Origin: Candidatus Helarchaeota archaeon
GTDB taxonomy: Archaea > Asgardarchaeota > Lokiarchaeia > Helarchaeales > HEL-GB-A
NCBI GenBank assembly: GCA_013375405.1
Contig: JABXJU010000092.1
Location: forward strand, 1-15,594
Reading direction: 5' to 3'
Length of the DNA: 15,594 nt
Shown: in pieces, positions 13,894 to 15,594 of the stretch
Layout: every line of letters starts with the position of its first letter
Numbering within the stretch: position 1 is the first letter of the stretch
Made by a program: the position numbers and the translations under genes
The notes under the pieces: model-generated
The model's input: the letters and a program-made list of their open reading frames with translations, nothing else
Told to the model about the DNA's origin: nothing
The model's database searches: none

Positions 13894-13976
13894 TCGGTTG
13901 AACTTTCCTGAAAATAGAGGAATGTAAGATTCTTATTGGGTTTAAATAAAAAAAAGACTCAAATAGAGGGAAAAGA

Positions 13977-15368
13977 ATGAAGTATCAAGATACAATAGAT
14001 ATTTATAGTGATCGTGGGAAGCTTTTGGGGGAGAAATTACCCTTAGAAGCCCTTTCTCCATTGTACAATCCTTATATTAACAATATGTTGCGAACCATAA
14101 AGAGCACTGCCTTTATTGATTTAACTAAACTGCAAAGGATGCTCTCTAAGGGCCAAGTGGGATATACAACAGCTTTACGTCAGGATGAGGTCAAAACCAT
14201 GCATCACTTGGACCTAGATCTGCTGGGCAATGCTCATGCAATCGTAGATGCAATGGAGAAGCATATTAACATCCAGAATTACAACGGGTATGAGGATGAT
14301 ACCTCCGTGAGACTTTTTAATGATGACCAAGTGTTAATGGTTCGAGTACCGACACTTCGGATGTCAATTTCCACTGGAAGAGACGTGATCTACACTAATG
14401 TGGGGCTTTTAATGGCCCAAATACTTTCCGAAATGTTTGATATAACTCCTGATAGCAATCCTGACGGCTGCGGCCTTATTAAAACAGCCCTATTTGGGCG
14501 GTACCCCCAAATGGTCACCTTCAATCCAGGTAATCCCCTCTTCGGATTTCTCAGACCACCCCAAACGCTTGAGGGAGTGGGTCGGGGATTCCAAGCGGTG
14601 ATGGTAAATAATATTGTTGCGCTTGCCAATAGACGAACGCTTGATGCTGTCGCATTAGCCACGATTTTTGAACAAGGTGCCCAATTCGAGATGGGAAATG
14701 CCGCAGGGTGGTATGAACGATACAATCTTTTAGGGATGGCTTATCAAGGATTTAATGCTAATAATTTGGTTCTTGACCTTATCAAAGAGAATCGGGAAGG
14801 CACAGTTGGAGGAGTAATAAAAAGTCTTATGGAACACGCAATAAATGATGGGGTTATCCGAGCAAAAGGTGAAAAATACCCCGATGTTCTCTTTTCCGGT
14901 TATAAATTATTTACTACTGATGATCCCTCTATGTGGAATGCGTACGCCTGTGCTGGATTACTGGCAGCTGTTATCGTGAATATTGGCGCCAGTAGAGCAG
15001 CCCAAGGTATTTCTGCGGTAATGGCTACCTTTGGTGATTTGCTAGTCTTTGAATCGGGCGGGTTGCCTGATCCTGATTTTGGACGCATTATGGGTACTGG
15101 CTTAGGATTTGCGTTTTACACCCATTCTATTTATGGAGGGGCAGGTCCTGGCGCTTTTCAGTTGGACCATGTCTTGGTTCGCCATACAAGTGGTTTTTTC
15201 ACTCCTTGCATTGCCGGCGGGATGTGTTTAGATAGTGGCACCCAAATATTTAATCCCCAAGCCACTTCTTCACTTTTCTTCAAGATTCGTGATGCTCTAC
15301 CCATGTTTCAAGATCCGCTTCAAAAAATTGTAGAAGGCGCGGAACAGATTAAGGATAAATTTAGGTGA
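13977..15368 (+). CDS. mcrB: Methyl/alkyl-coenzyme M reductase beta subunit (McrB), divergent
   Basis: A 463-residue MCR beta chain, a little longer than the roughly 440 of methanogens. MCR is an alpha2-beta2-gamma2 nickel-F430 enzyme making methane from methyl-CoM and CoB, or in reverse activating methane or longer alkanes to alkyl-CoM. The N-terminus (IDIYSDRGKLLGEKLPLEALSPLYNP) and LGMAYQGFNANNLVLDLIKE are typical. In AFYTHSIYGGAGPGAF plus QLDHVLVRH, Phe380, Tyr386 and His398 align with Phe361, Tyr367 and His379 of the methanogen enzyme that face CoM/CoB. Changes there include GGGG to GGAG, GNH to LDH and SHSIY to THSIY, fitting a divergent, alkane-type enzyme. AGAGGG lies six bases before the ATG. 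It is followed after 4 bp by mcrG, without mcrD or mcrC, unlike the classical mcrBDCGA order. Upstream lies a long repeat-rich regulatory region. Family certain; substrate inferred. Confidence 0.97.
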   Translation: MKYQDTIDIYSDRGKLLGEKLPLEALSPLYNPYINNMLRTIKSTAFIDLTKLQRMLSKGQVGYTTALRQDEVKTMHHLDLDLLGNAHAIVDAMEKHINIQNYNGYEDDTSVRLFNDDQVLMVRVPTLRMSISTGRDVIYTNVGLLMAQILSEMFDITPDSNPDGCGLIKTALFGRYPQMVTFNPGNPLFGFLRPPQTLEGVGRGFQAVMVNNIVALANRRTLDAVALATIFEQGAQFEMGNAAGWYERYNLLGMAYQGFNANNLVLDLIKENREGTVGGVIKSLMEHAINDGVIRAKGEKYPDVLFSGYKLFTTDDPSMWNAYACAGLLAAVIVNIGASRAAQGISAVMATFGDLLVFESGGLPDPDFGRIMGTGLGFAFYTHSIYGGAGPGAFQLDHVLVRHTSGFFTPCIAGGMCLDSGTQIFNPQATSSLFFKIRDALPMFQDPLQKIVEGAEQIKDKFR

Positions 15369-15372
15369 TTGA

Positions 15373-15594
15373 ATGAGTGAAAAGAAAATCAAGTACGAAC
15401 AGCAATTTTACCCCGGGACTGAAAAAGTTTCGAAACGCCGGAGAAAAATAATGGATCCTAATAGACGCCTAGTAAAATTACGAGATATTCCTGATGATGA
15501 TGTTGTGATGATCCTTGGGCACCGTGCGCCTGGTAGCCTTTATACATCTGTACATCCGCCTTTAGATGAGATCATGGAAACCTATAGATCGGAA
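15373..15594 (+). CDS. mcrG: Methyl/alkyl-coenzyme M reductase gamma subunit (McrG), 3'-truncated
   Basis: Start of the MCR gamma chain, 74 codons before the contig ends. The N-terminus has QQFYPGTEKVSKRRRKIMDP and LVKLRDIPDDDVVMILGHRA, then PGSLYTSVHPPL, matching the gamma subunit signature (methanogen form: GHRAPGSDYPSTHPPL). The ATG is at 15373, and its ribosome site AGGTGA (15363-15368) overlaps the mcrB stop codon, so the two are translationally close and certainly one operon. Residues that contact the CoM sulfonate lie further downstream and are lost. The last three codons (AGA TCG GAA) are probably sequencing adapter and not genuine. The alpha subunit gene, which holds most of the active site and the modified residues, is expected to follow but is not in this contig. 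Confidence 0.95.
   Translation, partial: MSEKKIKYEQQFYPGTEKVSKRRRKIMDPNRRLVKLRDIPDDDVVMILGHRAPGSLYTSVHPPLDEIMETYRSE
15586..15594. other. Probable residual Illumina adapter at contig end
   Basis: The last nine bases AGATCGGAA equal the first nine of the adapter AGATCGGAAGAGC. Together with TCCGATCT at the contig start, this indicates incomplete trimming before assembly and explains why the contig stops inside mcrG. Confidence 0.85.

Larger units (their letters stand above)
13534..13976. promoter_or_regulatory. Long repeat-rich intergenic region upstream of mcrB
   Basis: The only stretch longer than 300 bp without a convincing gene. From left to right it holds the four-unit degenerate array, a GC-rich ACGCGCGCGG patch at about 13732-13741, a 20-bp imperfect direct repeat (13799-13842), a 7-bp inverted repeat (13871-13893), and several possible TATA boxes for mcrB: about 13784-13791, 13849-13858 and 13941-13948 (TTTAAATA). 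The last would start transcription near 13971 and give an almost leaderless mRNA. The middle one would give a leader of about 100 nt that keeps the ribosome site AGAGGG at 13965-13970. A tiny ORF, MREILAFSVELS (13873-13911), would lie at the head of such a leader. No tRNA-like or conserved structured RNA is seen. Confidence 0.5.

Noticed and set aside
4779..13930. Shared GAATGTAAGA word upstream of the genes at 4794 and 13977
   Set aside because: A shared 10-mer is expected many times by chance in a 15.6-kb AT-rich sequence, and the flanks do not match well.
13534..13976. Riboswitch or tRNA in the mcrB upstream region
   Set aside because: I looked for cloverleaf arms and known conserved riboswitch cores and saw none; only short repeats and AT-rich boxes are visible.
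15369..15372. mcrD or mcrC between mcrB and mcrG
   Set aside because: Only 4 bp separate the mcrB stop from the mcrG start, so neither gene can be present here.

Overview
The window looks like one complete contig from a metagenome-assembled archaeon. The first 8 and last 9 bases match the two orientations of the Illumina adapter junction, and the outermost genes are cut at both ends. Archaeal signs are TATA boxes about 26-30 nt upstream of start codons (including apparently leaderless genes), GGAGGTGA-type ribosome sites, an archaeal cis-prenyltransferase and, decisively, genes for the beta and gamma subunits of methyl/alkyl-coenzyme M reductase (MCR). The mcrB-mcrG order without mcrD or mcrC between them, the divergent active-site loop of McrB, and nearby beta-oxidation-type genes suggest a multi-carbon-alkane-oxidising archaeon rather than a classical methanogen. 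Helarchaeia (Asgard) are my best guess, with Bathyarchaeia or Syntrophoarchaeum-like lineages as alternatives. This is inference; there is no rRNA or other phylogenetic marker here.

Layout. 1-3015 (+): a 5'-truncated tungsten aldehyde:ferredoxin oxidoreductase followed at once by an AMP-forming acyl-CoA synthetase. 3016-5705: an AT-rich accessory stretch with a small membrane protein (-), an AbiEii-like nucleotidyltransferase candidate (+), a 39-residue membrane peptide (+) and a TIM-barrel-like protein with a CxCxxC motif (+). The last of these probably shares a transcript with a cis-prenyltransferase (uppS, to 6573). 6602-11461 (-): thiolase, short-chain dehydrogenase, M24 creatinase/Xaa-Pro peptidase-like protein, SCP2 protein and Gfo/Idh/MocA oxidoreductase; the last four form a tight operon. 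11594-13117 (+): a small protein possibly of the alpha/beta-barrel type, a three-span membrane protein and a PIG-L deacetylase. 13144-13533 (-): an unknown membrane protein. 13534-13976: a 443-bp intergenic region rich in repeats. 13977-15594 (+): mcrB and the start of mcrG; mcrA is presumably just beyond the contig end.

How the genes may fit together. MCR would activate an alkane to alkyl-CoM. The step from alkyl-CoM to acyl-CoA is not understood in these archaea; the AOR plus acyl-CoA synthetase pair could supply aldehyde to acid to acyl-CoA. The SDR, thiolase and SCP2 protein could serve beta-oxidation of the acyl-CoA. The sequence supports the enzyme families; the joint pathway is a hypothesis.
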